From Cupriavidus phytohabitans (GTDB lineage Bacteria; Pseudomonadota; Gammaproteobacteria; Burkholderiales; Burkholderiaceae), in the NCBI RefSeq assembly GCF_000426345.1, contig NZ_AUFE01000005.1, positions 124,001-188,000 of the forward strand: DNA of 64,000 nt, given 5' to 3'. Below the pieces are notes generated by a model that was not told the origin of the DNA, did no database searches, and saw only the letters and a program-made list of their open reading frames with translations. This document shows, piece after piece, positions 47,804 to 60,110 of the stretch. The translations under genes and the position numbers were made by a program. The first letter of the stretch is position 1; every line of letters begins with the position of its first letter.

Positions 47804-49624
47804 GTGATTCCGCAATCCTTTATTCAGGACCTGCTCAACCGTGTCGACATTGTCGATGTGGTGGGCAAGTATGTGCAGTTGAAGAAGGGCGGCGCGAATT
47901 TCATGGGGCTGTGCCCTTTCCATAACGAGAAATCGCCGTCTTTCACGGTCTCGCCGACCAAGCAGTTCTACCACTGCTTCGGTTGCGGCGCGCATGGCTC
48001 GGCCATTGGTTTCCTGATGGAGTATTCGGGGCAGTCCTACCCGGAGGCGGTGCGCGAGCTGGCCCAGTCGGTCGGCATGACCGTGCCGGAAGAGCGCGAC
48101 CGGCTGCCGCCGGGCCAGCGCGCCGAGCAGCAGGCCCGCTCGGTGGCGCTGTCCGACGCCATGGCCCGCGCGACCGAGTTCTACCGCCGCCAGCTGCGCA
48201 CCGCGCCGCAGGCCGTCCAGTACCTGAAGGGACGCGGACTGACCGGCGAGATCGCCGCGCAGTTCGGCCTGGGTTATGCGCCAGACGACTGGCAGGGGCT
48301 GGAAGCGGTTTTCGGCGGCTATCGCGACGACAATATCGCCGCGCCGCTGGTCGAGGCCGGCCTGCTGATCGAAAGCGACAAGCGCGACCCCGACGGCAAG
48401 CCGCGGCGCTATGACCGCTTTCGTGACCGCATCATGTTCCCCATCCGCAACACCAAGGGGGCCGTGATCGGCTTCGGCGGCCGCGTCATGGGGCAGGGCG
48501 AGCCCAAGTACCTGAACTCGCCGGAAACCCCGTTGTTCAGCAAGGGCACGGAACTGTATGGCCTGTTCGAGGCGCGCCACGCCATCCGGGAAACCGGCTA
48601 CGTATTGGTGGTCGAAGGGTATATGGACGTGGTGGCGCTTGCCCAGCTCGGTTTTGCCAATGCCGTGGCTACCCTCGGCACGGCATGTACGCCAGTGCAT
48701 GTGCAGAAGTTGCTGCGCCAGACCGACGCGGTGGTGTTCTCGTTCGATGGCGATGCCGCCGGACGCCGTGCGGCGCGAAGGGCGCTCGAAGCCTGCCTGC
48801 CGCACGTAGCCGACAACAAGACCATCCGCTTCCTCTTCCTGCCGGCCGAGCATGATCCCGACAGCTACGTGCGGGAAGAGGGCACCGAGGCCTTTGCCAC
48901 GCAGGTGCGCAACGCCATGCCGCTCTCGCGCTTCCTGCTGCAGTCGGTGACCGAAGAGCTTGACTTGCGCCAGCCGGAAGGTCGCGCCCGGGCGCAGTAC
49001 GAGGCCAAGCCGCTGCTGCAGGCGATGCCGGCCGGTGGCCTGCGGCTACAGATTGTGCGCGAACTTGCCGATGCCACGGGTACGACGCCTGCGGAGATTG
49101 AGGCCATCTGCGGCCTGCGCAGCGATCCGGTCCGTGTGGGCCGTTTCGAGAAGCCGCGCCCCCGGGCCAGGCGGCAGGCGCCGACCGGCCTGGAGCAGCG
49201 CGTGATCCAGTTGCTGATGTGCTATCCGGCGCTGTCGGCACGGCTCGACGAAGACGCGCGTGCCCTGCTTCTGGATGGCGAGGGCGGCATGGGCGGAGAG
49301 AGCGAAGTGCTGACGCACCTTGTGTCGACGTGCGACGGGCTGCAGGGCGAAGTGAATTTTGCGGCATTCAGCGAGCAGCTGGCCCAGTCGCCATACGCCG
49401 AGATGTATGCGGCCGCGCGTACCGCCGTGCTGAAGGAGGAGATCGAAGAGGCGCCTGCCACGCAGGAGTTCGATGCCGCCATCACCAAGCTGCTGGCCGA
49501 GCCATTGCGGCGCGAACTCGACATGCTTCAGGCTGAAGTGGTGGCAGGGACCGCCGATGAGGCGGCCAAGCAGCGCATGCGCTGGCTGGTGGGGGAGATC
49601 CACCGGCGGCGCCAACTTGGCTGA
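47804..49624 (+). CDS. dnaG: DNA primase
   Basis: Encodes 606 residues. The GTG at 47804 is chosen since the protein then begins MIPQSFIQDLLNRVDIVDVV, the DnaG start; no ATG is available there. The zinc-binding domain has Cys37, His40, Cys58 and Cys61 (GLCPFHNEKSPSF, then YHCFGCGAHG). The TOPRIM core has VLVVEGYMDVVALAQLGFAN and VVFSFDGDAAGRRAARRALE. The C-terminal domain binds DnaB. It makes RNA primers at the replication fork. A GTG start fits the usual low expression of primase. Confidence 0.97.
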   Translation: MIPQSFIQDLLNRVDIVDVVGKYVQLKKGGANFMGLCPFHNEKSPSFTVSPTKQFYHCFGCGAHGSAIGFLMEYSGQSYPEAVRELAQSVGMTVPEERDRLPPGQRAEQQARSVALSDAMARATEFYRRQLRTAPQAVQYLKGRGLTGEIAAQFGLGYAPDDWQGLEAVFGGYRDDNIAAPLVEAGLLIESDKRDPDGKPRRYDRFRDRIMFPIRNTKGAVIGFGGRVMGQGEPKYLNSPETPLFSKGTELYGLFEARHAIRETGYVLVVEGYMDVVALAQLGFANAVATLGTACTPVHVQKLLRQTDAVVFSFDGDAAGRRAARRALEACLPHVADNKTIRFLFLPAEHDPDSYVREEGTEAFATQVRNAMPLSRFLLQSVTEELDLRQPEGRARAQYEAKPLLQAMPAGGLRLQIVRELADATGTTPAEIEAICGLRSDPVRVGRFEKPRPRARRQAPTGLEQRVIQLLMCYPALSARLDEDARALLLDGEGGMGGESEVLTHLVSTCDGLQGEVNFAAFSEQLAQSPYAEMYAAARTAVLKEEIEEAPATQEFDAAITKLLAEPLRRELDMLQAEVVAGTADEAAKQRMRWLVGEIHRRRQLG

Positions 49625-49716
49625 AGCGTCGCGGCGCAACGGCTATCAACCTGGAGGCAGTGTCAGGCGTTGGATGAGTGGCTAGGCCGGCATCGCTGAG
49701 CTTAAGCCTTGATTTT

Positions 49717-49737
49717 TCAGGTGAAAACCTCACCTGA
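49717..49737. promoter_or_regulatory. Inverted repeat TCAGGTGA-N5-TCACCTGA upstream of rpoD
   Basis: Perfect 8-bp arms lie 93 bp past the dnaG stop. The repeat ends 26 bp before a -10-like TACAAT (49764-49769), and CTGACA overlapping its right arm resembles a -35 but is 24 bp away. No T-run follows, so an operator is more likely than a terminator. Confidence 0.5.
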
Positions 49738-49763
49738 CAGGAAGCTGGCTATCCGTGGCGTGC

Positions 49764-49769
49764 TACAAT
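49764..49769 (+). promoter_or_regulatory. Candidate -10 box (TACAAT) of rpoD
   Basis: TACAAT lies 56 bp before the rpoD ATG in the 201-bp dnaG-rpoD spacer. No good -35 at 16-18 bp. Confidence 0.4.
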
Positions 49770-49825
49770 AGCCGGTTTGGATTGCGAAATCTTTCTTCCC
49801 AGTTCTGGTGAAAGTGAGCGTGCCA

Positions 49826-52369
<2,544 letters not shown>

Positions 52370-52379
52370 ACGCTTCCAA

Positions 52380-52458
<79 letters not shown>

Positions 52459-52465
52459 ATGCTGA

Positions 52466-52503
52466 AAAGGGGGTTACGGTGAATGCCGTAACCCCCTTTC
52501 TGC
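52466..52503 (+). terminator. Rho-independent terminator after the tRNA
   Basis: A perfect 14-bp stem (AAAGGGGGTTACGG / CCGTAACCCCCTTT, 52466-52479 and 52486-52499) with a 6-nt loop and CTGCTT after. It ends the rpoD-tRNA unit. Confidence 0.88.
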
Positions 52504-52687
52504 TTACGCCGGTGACTTCCGGAGCCCCACATCCGGCAACGCCGCTTCGTCCTCCGGCACCGGTCCGACCACCTCTGCCTGCCGCTGACCGCGGGCAAAC
52601 ACTGGAACTTTAGCCATCGTAGCGATGGACTAAGGTATTCGGATGCAATGGATTCGCAACCGTTCAACCTGACGAGGAGTCGGATCC

Positions 52688-53041
52688 ATGTCTTATATCG
52701 ACGGATTCTTGCTGGCCGTGCCGCAGGCCAATCGCGAAACCTACCGCCAGGTGGCGCAGAAGGCCGCAGCGGTGTTCAAGGAGCACGGCGCGCTGAAGGT
52801 AGTGGAATGCTGGGGTGACGACGTGCCGGAAGGGAAGGTGACGTCCTTCACCATGGCGGTCAAGCGCAAGGACGATGAGGCGGTGGTGTTCTCGTGGATC
52901 GTCTGGCCGTCAAAAGAGAAGCGCGACACCGGCATGAAGGCGGCGATGGAAGACCCGCGCCTGAAGGAAGGGATGGACCCGATGCCGTTCGATGGCCAGC
53001 GGATGATCTATGGCGGCTTCGAGGTAATTGTCGACGAGTAA
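52688..53041 (+). CDS. DUF1428 family protein
   Basis: Encodes 117 residues. MSYIDGFLLAVPQANRETYR, WGDDVPEGKVTSFTMAVKRK and MDPMPFDGQRMIYGGFEVIV are the pattern of DUF1428, a small ferredoxin-like (dimeric alpha-beta barrel) fold of unknown function. GAGGAGT lies at correct spacing before the ATG at 52688. It stands alone between the tRNA terminator and the gene-poor stretch. Confidence 0.93.
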   Translation: MSYIDGFLLAVPQANRETYRQVAQKAAAVFKEHGALKVVECWGDDVPEGKVTSFTMAVKRKDDEAVVFSWIVWPSKEKRDTGMKAAMEDPRLKEGMDPMPFDGQRMIYGGFEVIVDE

Positions 53042-53109
53042 GGCGCGTAATGAGCAGCAGCGACGAGCACCGCGCCGGCGTGGCGGCGCGGTGCCCGGGC
53101 AAGCTCAGA

Positions 53110-53220
53110 TCAGATTAGGTGAAAGACCATTCCGAGGGCGATCGCCCCGCCTACGGTTTCCAGTGCTGCGAGGGCAAGAAGGTTCTTCAGTACGAATGCG
53201 TCTTCTTTTTTCGTCACCAT
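53110..53220 (-). CDS. 36-residue single-span membrane peptide, unrecognised
   Basis: A short reading frame starting with a polar, lysine-bearing segment (MVTKKEDAFVLKN) and continuing into one hydrophobic helix (LLALAALETVGGAIALGMVF) before ending HLI. GGGAGACAGACC precedes the ATG, giving a good ribosome-binding site at eight bases. A perfect TTGACA (reverse strand, 53299-53294) lies about 75 bp upstream, though its -10 is weak. I do not recognise the family. The combination of SD, charge distribution and helix supports a real small membrane protein; no homology search was possible. Confidence 0.6.
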   Translation of the reverse strand: MVTKKEDAFVLKNLLALAALETVGGAIALGMVFHLI

Positions 53221-53627
53221 GGTCTGTCTCCCGGTCATTGGAATCGTCTTGGTGCTCCATCGACTGCGGCGATACGCCGCGTTGGCGGTGCCCTGTCAAT
53301 GTGATACCAGTAGACCGCATGCGCGGCGGGACGGGAAGCTGGCGGAAACCCGCTCGGAGAAAACCCCGATACCAGGGGTGGCGGGCGCGAGTGATGATTG
53401 ACAGGCTTTGCAGGCAGCCCCAGGCGCGTGCCCAAAGCCCGCATTTGGGTGATGTGCGCCGTGACCCGATCGGCCAAGATCACTGCGTGGGTAATCGGAA
53501 GGTTGCCCCGCTACCACTTGAGCCCCGCTGCCCTCCCCGGTACGCGGGGCTTTTTCATCGCGAGCCAGCCAGCCGGGTCAGGGCATTCACGCCGACGCTG
53601 CTGATGGCGCCCCTGCTAATCGCAGGG
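53221..53627. other. 407-bp stretch without a recognisable gene
   Basis: Holds the probable upstream region of the 36-residue peptide (53221-53300) and a hairpin at 53521-53555 (AGCCCCGC/GCGGGGCT then TTTT). Just before the hairpin, the reverse strand shows a tRNA D-arm-like word (GCTCAAGTGGTAG), but a full cloverleaf cannot be built. Reverse-strand reading frames exist but none has a ribosome-binding site or known motif. Confidence 0.5.
53521..53555 (+). terminator. Isolated terminator-like hairpin
   Basis: AGCCCCGC (53521-53528) pairs with GCGGGGCT (53544-53551), followed by TTTT. No intact gene ends here on the plus strand, so it may be left from a lost gene or tRNA. Confidence 0.6.
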
Positions 53628-53831
53628 GCAACGACACCTTCAAGGACTTCATGCCGATCGCCATGGCCTGCGGCCTGCGCATCGTGATGGTGGGTCACCA
53701 ACCGTGCAGCAGAAGATGATGGGCACCGTCACCGCCTATTTGCCGCCGAGCAGCTGGCGGCGCGCATGAGCGGCGACTGCAAGAAGTGGGGCAAGGTAAT
53801 CCGGGATAACGGCATCCGCGGCGCTGGAGGG
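53627..53831 (+). pseudogene. Remnant of a Bug-family solute-binding protein gene
   Basis: Three fragments in different frames resemble pieces of a Bug receptor. GNDTFKDFMPIAMACGLRIV (from 53627) matches the family DTxKDFTPI segment, VQQKMMGTVT (from 53704) a later helix, and EQLAARMSGDCKKWGKVIRD with NGIRG (53748-53831) the C-terminal end. Most of the gene is missing and the frames do not join, so it is a decayed, internally deleted relic. An intact paralogue family member is at 860-1855. Confidence 0.75.
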
Positions 53832-53870
53832 TACCTGGATGCCGGGCTGGCGGTCCGGCGGATTCGCCTG

Positions 53871-54008
53871 TCAGGCCGCCTGTTGTGCAGGCTGGGCCGG
53901 CTGACTCGCCGGCCGCGGTGGCAAGGGCAGGGCGGCGGCCAGGCCAAGGAACTGGCTCGAAGTGCGCAGGAACTGCTGGCAGGTCTGGCGGAATTGCTCG
54001 AAGTCCAT
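53871..54008 (-). CDS. Possible 45-residue protein with Pro/Ala/Gln-rich tail
   Basis: A short frame MDFEQFRQTCQQFLRTSSQF, then LGLAAALPLPPRP and a PAQPAQQAA-type tail. A weak GAGACC precedes the ATG at 54008. The frame stays open upstream, so a longer product is possible. No family recognised; base composition is like that of coding DNA here, but support is slim. It lies between the Bug relic and the helicase promoter. Confidence 0.3.
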   Translation of the reverse strand: MDFEQFRQTCQQFLRTSSQFLGLAAALPLPPRPASQPAQPAQQAA

Positions 54009-54166
54009 AATGGTCTCGGTGGTCGGAGGGTGGCGTTCGCGCGGCCGGTCGCGGCTGGCCTTGTCTACGGCGCCGCCGGCATCATCCATTGCCGATGTGA
54101 CAGTTTCTTTAAAACGCCCCCGCGTAGCCGCAGCACGGTCGCGGCGCCGGCACGGCCGGGCCATGC

Positions 54167-54196
54167 TGGTCACTGTGCGTGCAGAAATGCTAAAAT
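54167..54196 (+). promoter_or_regulatory. Candidate promoter of the RhlE helicase gene
   Basis: TGGTCA (54167-54172) and TAAAAT (54191-54196) are 18 bp apart in an AT-rich island. Transcription from here gives a leader of about 150 nt before the ATG at 54353, a length common for cold-regulated helicase genes. The remaining 54009-54166 shows no gene. Confidence 0.5.
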
Positions 54197-54352
54197 TTAA
54201 GTCTTTGATTCTCTTGGTCAAAAGCTGCATGCCTGTGCAAGCGGCATGGCCGCGCCGGCACCTCTCCGGTGCCAGCCGAGAGCCAGGGCGAGATGAGTTC
54301 CAGACGCGTATCCGTTTGTGCCGGGTTCGCCTCCCGCCAGACACCGATACCC

Positions 54353-55849
<1,497 letters not shown>

Positions 55850-55866
55850 TCGGGCGATCCTGCTGA

Positions 55867-55889
55867 GGCGGCCTGCAGCTCAGGCCGCC
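55867..55889. terminator. Hairpin at the rhlE/gluQ convergence
   Basis: GGCGGCCTG and CAGGCCGCC form a perfect 9-bp stem with a 5-nt loop, overlapping the last codons of gluQ. It lacks a T-run, so termination here is probably incomplete or Rho-assisted. Confidence 0.45.
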
Positions 55890-56785
55890 GCCATCCGCTG
55901 GCGCCAGTTCTCCGTGGCGCGCGCCAGCCAGTCCCGCACATTCCCTTCGTTGTTCGCCAGTCCCAGGTGCCTGCCTGCCTGGCGCAGCGCCTCCAGCGGC
56001 GCGCTGGTGTCGATCGCCTGCGCGCCGCTCTGCTTGCTCAGCTTTTCCCCGATCTCGTTGACCACCACCGGCACATGCAGGTAGCTCGGCGTGGGCAGGC
56101 CCAGCAGGTGCTGCAGGTGGATCTGCCGTGGCGTCGAGTCGAGCAGGTCGGCGCCGCGCACGATATGCGTGATGCCCTGCAGGCCATCGTCCACCACCAC
56201 CGCCAGCTGGTAGGCCCATAGCCCGTCGGCGCGGCGCAGCACGAAGTCGCCCAGTTCGGTTTCGAGGTCCTGGCACTGGCGCCCCTGCCAGCGGTCGTCG
56301 AAGCAGATCGTCGCGGCCGGGCCATCCGGCACGCGCACGCGCCAGGCGCGCGGCAGCTTGCCGTTCAGGCCGTGCCGGCAAGTGCCGGGGTAGCCAAGCG
56401 TCTGGTGCCGCTCCCGCACGTGCACCAGCGAATCGGCGATTTCCTTGCGCGAGCAGCCGCAGGGGTAGAGCTGTCCGGCGGCGTCGAGCTGGCGCAGTGC
56501 CTCGGCGTAGTGCACCTCGCGCCGGCTTTGCCACACCGGCGGCTCGTCCGGCATCATGCCCAGGCGCTCCAGCGTCCGCAGGATGTCGTCGTCGGCACCA
56601 CGCACGCAGCGCGGCATGTCGATGTCCTCGATGCGCACCAGCCACTGGCCGCCATGCGCGCGCGCATCCAGCCAGCTGGCCAGCGCGGTGACCAGCGAGC
56701 CCATATGCAGCGGGCCGGTCGGCGAGGGGGCAAAGCGGCCGCGGTAGCCGCCCGCCGAGGCAAACTTTGCAGCCGTCACTGCCAT
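55880..56785 (-). CDS. gluQ: Glutamyl-Q tRNA(Asp) synthetase
   Basis: Encodes 301 residues, matching GluQRS, a shortened GluRS without an anticodon-binding domain. It attaches glutamate to queuosine at the wobble base of tRNA-Asp. [20 protein letters not shown] holds the HIGH-equivalent HMGS (27-30), [20 protein letters not shown] follows, the zinc site is [10 protein letters not shown] with YPGTCRHGL, and [13 protein letters not shown] is the KMSKS loop. The start at 56785 lies 10 bp after the LysR stop on the same strand, so the two may be co-transcribed. FolE2 in this window serves the same queuosine pathway. Confidence 0.95.
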   Translation of the reverse strand: MAVTAAKFASAGGYRGRFAPSPTGPLHMGSLVTALASWLDARAHGGQWLVRIEDIDMPRCVRGADDDILRTLERLGMMPDEPPVWQSRREVHYAEALRQLDAAGQLYPCGCSRKEIADSLVHVRERHQTLGYPGTCRHGLNGKLPRAWRVRVPDGPAATICFDDRWQGRQCQDLETELGDFVLRRADGLWAYQLAVVVDDGLQGITHIVRGADLLDSTPRQIHLQHLLGLPTPSYLHVPVVVNEIGEKLSKQSGAQAIDTSAPLEALRQAGRHLGLANNEGNVRDWLARATENWRQRMAAA

Positions 56786-56795
56786 GCGGACACCC

Positions 56796-57716
56796 TCAGC
56801 CGGCAAGTTCGGATTGCAGCAGCAGCGCCTGCGCCAGGCGTGGGTCTTCCAGCTTGCCGGCCCACCATTGCAGCGCCTTGCCGCGGTTGCTGGTGCGCCA
56901 GGCCACCTTGAAATTGCCCGGGGCGCGCACCTCGACTGTCTCGCGCACCTGCAGCACGCCGCTTTCGATATGCGGCTGCGCCATCGGCGCCGGCAGCCAG
57001 CCGCAGCCGAGCCCGCGGATCTGCGCTTCCATCTTGTCGCGCATGGTCGGGACCACCAGCACGTCCTGCCCGGCCAGCACGCCATGGGTGCGCGCCGGCA
57101 GGTTGCGCGAGGTGTCGCCCACCGCGACGATACGGTGTTTGGCGATCTGGATGGTAGTGAGCGGGCCTTCCTCGGTGGCCAGCGGATGGTGCGCCGCCAC
57201 CGCGAACACGAACGGCACCGTGCCCAGCGGCCGGATCTGGAAGCCCTGCGTGCTCGGCGCATCGTAGGCGCCGCCGATCACGAGGTCGGCACGGTTGCTG
57301 ACCAGCGCGTCCCAGGCACCGCCCAGCACTTCCTTGGCAAAGCGCAGCCGCGTCGCGGTGTTCTCGGCATAGAAATCGTGGATTACCGGCAGCAGCGCGC
57401 GGAAATTGATCAGGTCGTCCACCACGATGGTCAGCGTGGCTTCCCAGCCGGTGGCCAGCCGCTTGACGCGGCGCGCGAGGTCGTCGGCGGCGTGCAGCAG
57501 GTGGCGGCCCTCATCGAGCAGTGCGCGTCCGGCCGGGGTCAGCTCGGCGCGGTGGCGGCGCCGGTCGAACAGCAGCACGTCCAGGTCTTCTTCCAGCTTG
57601 CGCACCACGTAGGTCAGCGCGGAGGGCACCTTGCCCATCTCGTGGGCGGCGGCGGCGAAGCTGCCCTTGCGCTCGATGGCGTCCAGGACTTCGAGGGATT
57701 CAAGTGAGAGTGGCAT
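56796..57716 (-). CDS. LysR-family transcriptional regulator next to pirin
   Basis: Encodes 306 residues from the ATG at 57716 ([20 protein letters not shown]). The DNA-binding domain reads [20 protein letters not shown] and [20 protein letters not shown]. The effector domain begins near residue 90 ([20 protein letters not shown]). It is divergent from the pirin gene (start 57878) with a perfect inverted repeat beside its own start codon, so control of pirin and self-regulation are likely. The signal is unknown. Confidence 0.95.
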   Translation of the reverse strand: MPLSLESLEVLDAIERKGSFAAAAHEMGKVPSALTYVVRKLEEDLDVLLFDRRRHRAELTPAGRALLDEGRHLLHAADDLARRVKRLATGWEATLTIVVDDLINFRALLPVIHDFYAENTATRLRFAKEVLGGAWDALVSNRADLVIGGAYDAPSTQGFQIRPLGTVPFVFAVAAHHPLATEEGPLTTIQIAKHRIVAVGDTSRNLPARTHGVLAGQDVLVVPTMRDKMEAQIRGLGCGWLPAPMAQPHIESGVLQVRETVEVRAPGNFKVAWRTSNRGKALQWWAGKLEDPRLAQALLLQSELAG

Positions 57717-57733
57717 ATTCAGAAAAACTGAAT
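57717..57733. promoter_or_regulatory. Inverted repeat ATTCAG-N5-CTGAAT at the LysR start
   Basis: Perfect 6-bp arms around AAAAA directly upstream of the LysR ATG in the 161-bp divergent spacer. The 17-bp symmetry fits a LysR recognition site, so binding here would also block the regulator's own translation start region. Confidence 0.6.
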
Positions 57734-57877
57734 GAGTGCTTCTAAGGTGATCCCCGTAAATATACGCGTCGGGGCCTAAACTTCCTAGCATCAACAACGC
57801 AATACATGCCGCCAAACGGTTGCAAGCGGTTCGGATGCCGGTGGCGACACGAAAACAGGCCAAGGAGGGCCATCAAA

Positions 57878-58576
57878 ATGATTGAAATCAGAAAGTCTGC
57901 AGAGCGCGGTTATGCGGATCACGGCTGGCTGAAGTCCTATCATTCGTTCTCGTTTGCCGACTACTACGATCCGCAGCATGTGCAGTTCGGGCCGCTGCGC
58001 GTGATCAACGAGGACCGCGTCGCGCCGGGCATGGGCTTTGGCACGCACGGCCACCGCGACATGGAGATCATCAGCTACGTGCTCGAAGGCGAGCTGGCGC
58101 ACAAGGACAGCATGGGCAACGGCAGCGTGATCCGCCCGGGCGACGTGCAGCGCATGAGCGCCGGCACCGGCGTGCGTCACTCCGAGTACAACCATGCGGC
58201 GCACGATACGACCCACTTCCTGCAGATCTGGATCATGCCGGCGCAGAATGGCATCGAGCCAGGCTACGAGGAAAAGCACTTCGAGGCGGCCGACAAGCGC
58301 GGCAAGCTGCGCCTGGTCGCCAGCCAGGACGGCGCCGACGGTTCGGTGGTGGTGCACCAGGACGTGCGCCTGTACGCCGGGCTGTTCGACGGCGAGGAGG
58401 CGGCCACGCTGGCCCTCGCTCCGGGCCGCCGCGCCTATGTCCATGTGGCGCGCGGCCGCGTGCTGGTCAACGGCACGGCGCTGGAAGCGGGCGATGCGGC
58501 CAGGCTGGAGTCGGTCGGCGAGATCGCGCTGTCCGGCGGCGACAAGGCCGAGGTGCTGGTGTTCGATTTGCCCTGA
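57878..58576 (+). CDS. Pirin family protein
   Basis: Encodes 232 residues from the ATG at 57878, preceded by AAGGAGG. The bicupin start IEIRKSAERGYADHGWLKSY HSFSF region and the metal ligands in GFGTHGHRDMEIISYVLEGE and GTGVRHSEYNHAAHDTTHFL are pirin hallmarks. DVRLYAGLFDGEEAATLALA begins the second cupin. Some bacterial pirins act as quercetin 2,3-dioxygenases, others bind metabolic enzymes; the role here is open. It is monocistronic, with a terminator after it, and opposite a LysR gene. Confidence 0.94.
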   Translation: MIEIRKSAERGYADHGWLKSYHSFSFADYYDPQHVQFGPLRVINEDRVAPGMGFGTHGHRDMEIISYVLEGELAHKDSMGNGSVIRPGDVQRMSAGTGVRHSEYNHAAHDTTHFLQIWIMPAQNGIEPGYEEKHFEAADKRGKLRLVASQDGADGSVVVHQDVRLYAGLFDGEEAATLALAPGRRAYVHVARGRVLVNGTALEAGDAARLESVGEIALSGGDKAEVLVFDLP

Positions 58577-58612
58577 TCCCCCGCCACGCGCAGTTTCGAT
58601 CGAAGAAGTCCT

Positions 58613-58641
58613 GCCCGCCCACCGGCGGGCTTTTGCTTTTT
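58613..58641 (+). terminator. Rho-independent terminator after pirin
   Basis: GCCCGCC and GGCGGGC form a 7-bp stem with loop CACC, followed by TTTTGCTTTTT. Confidence 0.88.
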
Positions 58642-58749
58642 GTATCGCAATGGGTAGAGTCAGGTATCGCTGTGCTATCTTCTCGCTATGCATTGCGCCT
58701 GTACCGGCACATCGGGTGGGGCGCGCCCCCTTGGAACACCCGTACCAAG

Positions 58750-59742
58750 ATGACCTTTGTTTCTATTCTCCTGGCGCTGATCGCCGAGCAGTTCCGCGCC
58801 CTGGGCCGCAACAACCCGATCCACGAGATCGTGCGCGCGCTGGGCGACCGCGCCGAGCATGCTTTCGACACCGGCCGCCCCCGCGATGCCGCGCTGGCCT
58901 GGTTCACCGTAGTGCTGCCGCTGACGCTGGCGGTGGTCGTGGTGCATTACCTGCTGGCTTCGATCAGCGTGGCGCTGACCCTCGCCTGGAACGTGCTGGT
59001 GCTGTACATGACGCTGGGCTTCCGCCAGTTCAGCCACTACTTCACCGACATCCACGAGGCGCTGAACCGCGACGACGTCCACACAGCGCGCACGCTGCTG
59101 CATGAGTGGACCGGCCTCGACACGGTCGAGATGCCGGTCACCGAAATCGTGCGGCACACGCTCGAAGCAGCGATCATCGCCGTGCACCGGCATGTGTTCG
59201 GCGTGTTCTTCTGGTTCCTGGTGCCGGTCGGGCCCGGCGGCGTGGTGCTGTACCGCGTCGCGGAATACCTCGGGCGCCACTGGAACGAGCCGTCGACCGA
59301 GCGCAGCCCCGCGCTGGGCCGTTTCGCCGCGCACGCGTTCTACCTGCTCGACTGGATCCCCTCGCGCCTCACCGCGATCGGCTTTGCCATCGTCGGCAAT
59401 TTCGAGGATGCGGTGTACGCGTGGCGCAATCATGCGCGCAAGTGGAACGACGCGGTCAACGGCATCCTGCTCGCCAGCGGCGGCGGGGCGCTGGGCGTGC
59501 GCCTGGGCACGCCACTGGCCGAGGATGACTCCACCGTGGTGCTGCGTGCCAGCGTGGTCGGCCCGGCGGTGGACTATGCGCCCGGCATGGAAGAGGACAA
59601 CGGTCCTGAGCCGTCGGCGCCGGAATTCGGCGCCGAGCCTGGCGTGCGCACGCTGCAGTCGGCAGTCGGGCTGGTATGGCGTGCGGTGGTGCTGTGGATG
59701 TTGCTGCTCGCCATGGTGTCGCTGGCGCTGTGGGTGGGCTGA
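58750..59742 (+). CDS. CobD/CbiB family (AmpE-like) membrane protein
   Basis: Encodes 330 residues from the ATG at 58750 (MTFVSILLALIAEQFRALGR). Hydrophobic segments occur near 50-95, 150-180, 240 and at the C-terminus (VVLWMLLLAMVSLALWVG). GNFEDAVYAWRNHARKWNDA and NGILLASGGGALGVRLG resemble the CobD/CbiB family, in which the cobalamin enzymes attach aminopropanol to cobyric acid. No other cobalamin genes are here, and betaproteobacteria keep a CobD-like paralogue of unknown role, so a biosynthetic function is not assumed. Confidence 0.85.
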   Translation: MTFVSILLALIAEQFRALGRNNPIHEIVRALGDRAEHAFDTGRPRDAALAWFTVVLPLTLAVVVVHYLLASISVALTLAWNVLVLYMTLGFRQFSHYFTDIHEALNRDDVHTARTLLHEWTGLDTVEMPVTEIVRHTLEAAIIAVHRHVFGVFFWFLVPVGPGGVVLYRVAEYLGRHWNEPSTERSPALGRFAAHAFYLLDWIPSRLTAIGFAIVGNFEDAVYAWRNHARKWNDAVNGILLASGGGALGVRLGTPLAEDDSTVVLRASVVGPAVDYAPGMEEDNGPEPSAPEFGAEPGVRTLQSAVGLVWRAVVLWMLLLAMVSLALWVG

Positions 59743-59772
59743 TACGGGCGTAGGTGAAAGCGGCCGCCGGCG

Positions 59773-60078
59773 CTAGTCGCGTGCCGCACCGCAGCGCCAG
59801 CAGGCGCCAAATTGTGCCTCATGCCATTCGTGGCAGTGGCGGCATTGCCAGCTTGGCCCCGGCACCGGGTTCGCCGCGGCATTGAGCGCCGCCCACGCCT
59901 GCGCCTCCGTCTCGTCATCGACCAGCCAGACCTGCGGCGCGCTTTCCCGGAACGGGATCTCGCCGGTGGCCCCGCCCAGCCAGGTGTTGCGCAGTTCCGC
60001 CCGGATGCCGGCAGCCTGCAGGACGTTCTTGCAATGGGCGGCGTGGACCAGCGAGGTGGCGTACAGCAGCAGTTTCAT
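59773..60078 (-). CDS. DUF2007 domain protein with C-terminal zinc ribbon
   Basis: Encodes 101 residues. The N-terminal half (MKLLLYATSLVHAAHCKNVL, then QAAGIRAELRNTWLGGATGE) is a DUF2007 domain, proposed to be a small signal-transducing fold. The C-terminus has CRHCHEWHEAQFGACWRCG, a four-cysteine zinc ribbon. It is downstream of rsgA by 32 bp on the same strand, so it is probably the last gene of the M48-rsgA operon. Function unknown. Confidence 0.88.
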   Translation of the reverse strand: MKLLLYATSLVHAAHCKNVLQAAGIRAELRNTWLGGATGEIPFRESAPQVWLVDDETEAQAWAALNAAANPVPGPSWQCRHCHEWHEAQFGACWRCGAARD

Positions 60079-60110
60079 GGCAGCTCACCGGTTACCCAGG
60101 TGCGCTTACC

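Noticed and set aside
53495..53535. tRNA gene on the reverse strand (D-arm-like GCTCAAGTGGTAG)
   Set aside because: The anticodon arm pairs poorly, and no T-arm or matching acceptor stem can be assembled.
58750..59742. Assignment of the CobD-like protein to cobalamin synthesis
   Set aside because: No other cobalamin genes are in the window and CobD-like paralogues of unknown role are common in betaproteobacteria.
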